25,328 bases of DNA, taken from positions 1 through 25,328 of the forward strand of contig CAZLBC010000072.1 of NCBI GenBank assembly GCA_964557575.1, read 5' to 3'. Numbering within the stretch: the first letter of the stretch is position 1; each line of letters opens with the position of its first letter. This document shows positions 23,461 through 25,328 of this stretch, piece after piece. The notes beneath the pieces are model-generated. The model had not been told where the DNA came from. It was given only the letters and a program-made list of their open reading frames with translations, and searched no databases. This DNA comes from CAZLBC01 sp964557575 (GTDB lineage Bacteria; Planctomycetota; Phycisphaerae; SM23-33). The translations under genes were made by a program, and so were the position numbers.

Positions 23461-24348
23461 TCATTTCTCCCCGTCGACCCCGCCGCCGGCGAGGCGGGTG
23501 CGGATCGCGTAGAGCGATTGCCGCGCGGTGATGTACAGCCGCTTCTCGCCCCCCGAACCGAAACAGACGTTAGACGGCCGCTCGGGGACGTCGATCACGT
23601 CGATCATTGTGCCGTCCGGATTGCACACCACGACGTTTTCGGCGGTCAGGTAGACGTTTCCCGCCGCGTCGATCGTCATGCCGTCGGCGCCGATCTTTAC
23701 AAACAGCGTCTTGTTCTCCAGCCCGCCGCCGTCAGTGACGTCGTAGGCCCAGGTCCGCCCGGCGCCGCGGTCCGTGACGTAGAGTGTTGTCCCGTCCGGG
23801 GTGCCCACCAGCCCGTTGGGCCGCGTGAAATCGTCTATCACCCGCGCGATCGTCTTCCCGTCCGGCGAGAGATAGTAGACGTGCTCGCCCATTTCCATGC
23901 CGTCGCGCTTCCCGTACCGCGGATCCGTGAAGTAGATCCCCCCCGCCGGGTCGATCCAGAGATCGTTGGGGGAATTCAGTCGCTTTCCCCGGTACGCCGC
24001 GGCCAGGACGCGCACCGAACCCGCCGCATCAACGGCAACCAGCCGGCGGGCCTTCCCCGCGCAGGCGATGAGCGCGCCGTCCCGGTCGAAAAACAGCCCG
24101 TTCGCCCCGCCGGAGTTTTCCAGGAAGGTCGCGAGTCCGCCGTCCGGCGACCAGGTATGGATGCGGTTGTTCGGTATGTCGGTAAAGTAGACGGTGCCGT
24201 CGGCAGCCGCGGCGGGCCCTTCCGTGAAGCGGAATCCGCCGGCCAGTGTTTCCACCGTCGCCCCTTCCGCAACCACGGGGCGCACGGGGTCCGCGCAGCC
24301 CGCCGAGACCAGTACCACGAGTACCGAAACGCAGAGTGCCTGTCTCAC
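23461..24348 (-). CDS. SMP-30/gluconolactonase/LRE-family lipoprotein
   Basis: A 295-residue six-bladed beta-propeller of the SMP-30 family, whose members hydrolyse sugar lactones. I chose the GTG at 24348 because AAGGAG lies 7 nt upstream; the ATG at 24393 would overlap the symporter gene and add a polar extension. The short start gives a lipoprotein leader (MRQALCVSVLVVLVSAGC, acylated Cys18). Propeller and metal-site motifs include FTEGPAAAADGTVYFTD (Glu43), NSPNDLWIDPAGGIYFTD, TRPNGLVGTPDG and GADGMTIDAAGNVYLT. It lies 16 bp after the RhaT-like gene, so the two are surely co-transcribed, and the sulfatase follows. A sugar lactonase in the periplasm or at the outer membrane fits; the substrate is unknown. 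Confidence 0.9.
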   Translation of the reverse strand: MRQALCVSVLVVLVSAGCADPVRPVVAEGATVETLAGGFRFTEGPAAAADGTVYFTDIPNNRIHTWSPDGGLATFLENSGGANGLFFDRDGALIACAGKARRLVAVDAAGSVRVLAAAYRGKRLNSPNDLWIDPAGGIYFTDPRYGKRDGMEMGEHVYYLSPDGKTIARVIDDFTRPNGLVGTPDGTTLYVTDRGAGRTWAYDVTDGGGLENKTLFVKIGADGMTIDAAGNVYLTAENVVVCNPDGTMIDVIDVPERPSNVCFGSGGEKRLYITARQSLYAIRTRLAGGGVDGEK

Positions 24349-24364
24349 GATGATACTCCTTGTA

Positions 24365-25327
24365 TTATTCGACCTGTTCTGCGGCGGGCTCATTCGCGGC
24401 CGACGACTGTTCCATGGCCAGTCCCTTCCCGAGAATGCTGACGCCGATGATCAGCAGCACGATCCCGGCCATGATCCACCGCTTGCTGGTGCCGCTGGCG
24501 CCCTTCCACTCGCCGGTCCGGAACCCGTGGATATTGCCGACGATGATCGCGAATGACATGAAGGCCGGGTATCCCACCGAGATGCCGAGTTTCCCGCCCA
24601 GCTCGGAACCCAGGCCGAACAGGAAGATTGCCGCGTCGTGCAGGATCGCCATGATCAGCGCCAGCAGGAGGATCTTGCCGATCCCCTTCCGGGCCAGGTG
24701 CCCCCAGGTCCGGTTTTTCGAGAGTTTGAATCCGCAGTAGAGCAGCGAGGAGACGGCCCCGCCCCAGACGATCACGGACATCACGGCCCACGCCGCCCGC
24801 GCCGGCTCATTGCCGAGTTCCACTGCACTATTTTTCAGCTCACCGCGGAAACTGGCGGCGATGGCGTAACAGCCGCAGAGTACGCCGGAGATGATCCCGA
24901 CGACAATCCCCAAGAGCATTTTCGGCTTCGCGGCCGCACCGGTCGCCTCGTCTTCCGGCGGCGTCCCCGCCGCCGCGCTGCTGCGCTCCTTGAGCATGGC
25001 CGCGCGGCCCGAGACGATCACGCCGATCAGGCAGACGGCCACGCCGCCCAAGATCACCATGCCGTAATCGGTGGGTATCTTGTCGGGGCTGTGAATCAGC
25101 AGCGTTCCCAGGGAACCGGTAATGATCTGCGCCCCGTAGTTCAGCGCGTAGGCCAGGGACAGCCCGATAAACGCGAAGCTCAGGCCGAGGGTCATGGACC
25201 CGAGCCCCCACAGGAAGCCGAAGACGAGGGGCAGCAGCATCGCGGCGAACCCGGCCTGCGAGAACACGGCGAAGTAATCTTTCACGATGACGGGGCCGAG
25301 CGTGAGCGGGAGAATAATCGTGACGAA
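24365..25327 (-). CDS. RhaT-family sugar-proton symporter, 5' truncated by the window
   Basis: A membrane protein related to the L-rhamnose-proton symporter RhaT. The reading frame continues past the GTG at 25285 to the window edge (ILPLTLGPVIV...), matching the position of the second helix in E. coli RhaT, so about 50 N-terminal residues lie outside. Hydrophobic helices are seen at VFGFLWGLGSMTLGLSFA, LSLAYALNYGAQIITGSLG, YGMVILGGVAVCLIGVIV, LLGIVVGIISGVLCGCYA and four or more further on. A hydrophilic Ala/Glu-rich loop with SSAAAGTPPEDE lies before helix five. It should import a deoxysugar such as L-rhamnose or L-fucose with a proton; substrate is not fixed by sequence. The lactonase gene begins 16 bp downstream, which makes uptake and lactone hydrolysis one transcription unit. 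Confidence 0.88.
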   Translation of the reverse strand, partial: FVTIILPLTLGPVIVKDYFAVFSQAGFAAMLLPLVFGFLWGLGSMTLGLSFAFIGLSLAYALNYGAQIITGSLGTLLIHSPDKIPTDYGMVILGGVAVCLIGVIVSGRAAMLKERSSAAAGTPPEDEATGAAAKPKMLLGIVVGIISGVLCGCYAIAASFRGELKNSAVELGNEPARAAWAVMSVIVWGGAVSSLLYCGFKLSKNRTWGHLARKGIGKILLLALIMAILHDAAIFLFGLGSELGGKLGISVGYPAFMSFAIIVGNIHGFRTGEWKGASGTSKRWIMAGIVLLIIGVSILGKGLAMEQSSAANEPAAEQVE

Positions 25328-25328
25328 C

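Noticed and set aside
1..25328. CRISPR array, tRNA or rRNA genes, insertion sequences
   Set aside because: No regularly spaced repeats, no cloverleaf-like or rRNA sequence and no transposase motifs were seen in either strand.

Overview
The window is a high-GC stretch of a bacterial genome, almost certainly an assembled scaffold, because two runs of exactly 100 N occur. The gene content points to the PVC superphylum (Planctomycetota, Lentisphaerota, Kiritimatiellota or Verrucomicrobiota). It holds GH2-like and GH29 polysaccharide-degrading enzymes, a formylglycine sulfatase with a HEAT-like tail, GFTLVELLVV pseudopilin-type proteins with a C-terminal H/DG motif, an SMP-30 lactonase and a RhaT-type sugar symporter. 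I cannot place it more closely from sequence alone.

Layout. (1) 1-4857: 3' part of a GH2-like glycosidase and a secreted GH29 alpha-L-fucosidase (+), converging on a second GH29 fucosidase with an F5/8-type C-terminal domain (-). (2) 4858-6170: a short secreted-type ORF of unclear status, then a serine-hydrolase lipoprotein gene broken by an out-of-frame internal deletion that removed its catalytic motifs. (3) 6204-17467: the core of the window, a complete 2-oxo acid dehydrogenase complex in two divergent arms. One arm is a DeoR regulator plus an E1 alpha/beta fusion (-). The other is E2, E3, a PHP-family protein, a class II aldolase/SDR fusion and an unusually long MDR dehydrogenase with two Rossmann-like segments (+). 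The 149-bp divergent control region holds two matching inverted-repeat sites exactly 42 bp apart and two sigma70-type promoters. (4) 17547-18388: a small-protein/nucleotidyltransferase gene pair. (5) 18615-19535: lipoyl synthase (-), which could lipoylate the E2. (6) 19684-21485: two divergent pseudopilin-type genes, one interrupted by an assembly gap and one lacking its N-terminal module. (7) 21519-25327: a rhaT-like symporter, SMP-30/gluconolactonase lipoprotein and sulfatase on the minus strand, in operon-like order.

How they may work together. The secreted fucosidases, sulfatase and GH2-like enzyme would release sugars, some L-fucose-like, from sulfated or fucosylated glycans, and the RhaT-like carrier would import deoxysugars. 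The aldolase/SDR fusion resembles the RhaEW type used for L-rhamnose and L-fucose. The dedicated E1-E2-E3 complex and lipA suggest that a 2-oxo acid from that route becomes an acyl-CoA. The link between glycan release and the dehydrogenase cluster is inference; no sugar kinase or isomerase is visible here. The DeoR/E1//E2-E3-PHP-aldolase/SDR-MDR cluster is the best candidate for an undescribed pathway.
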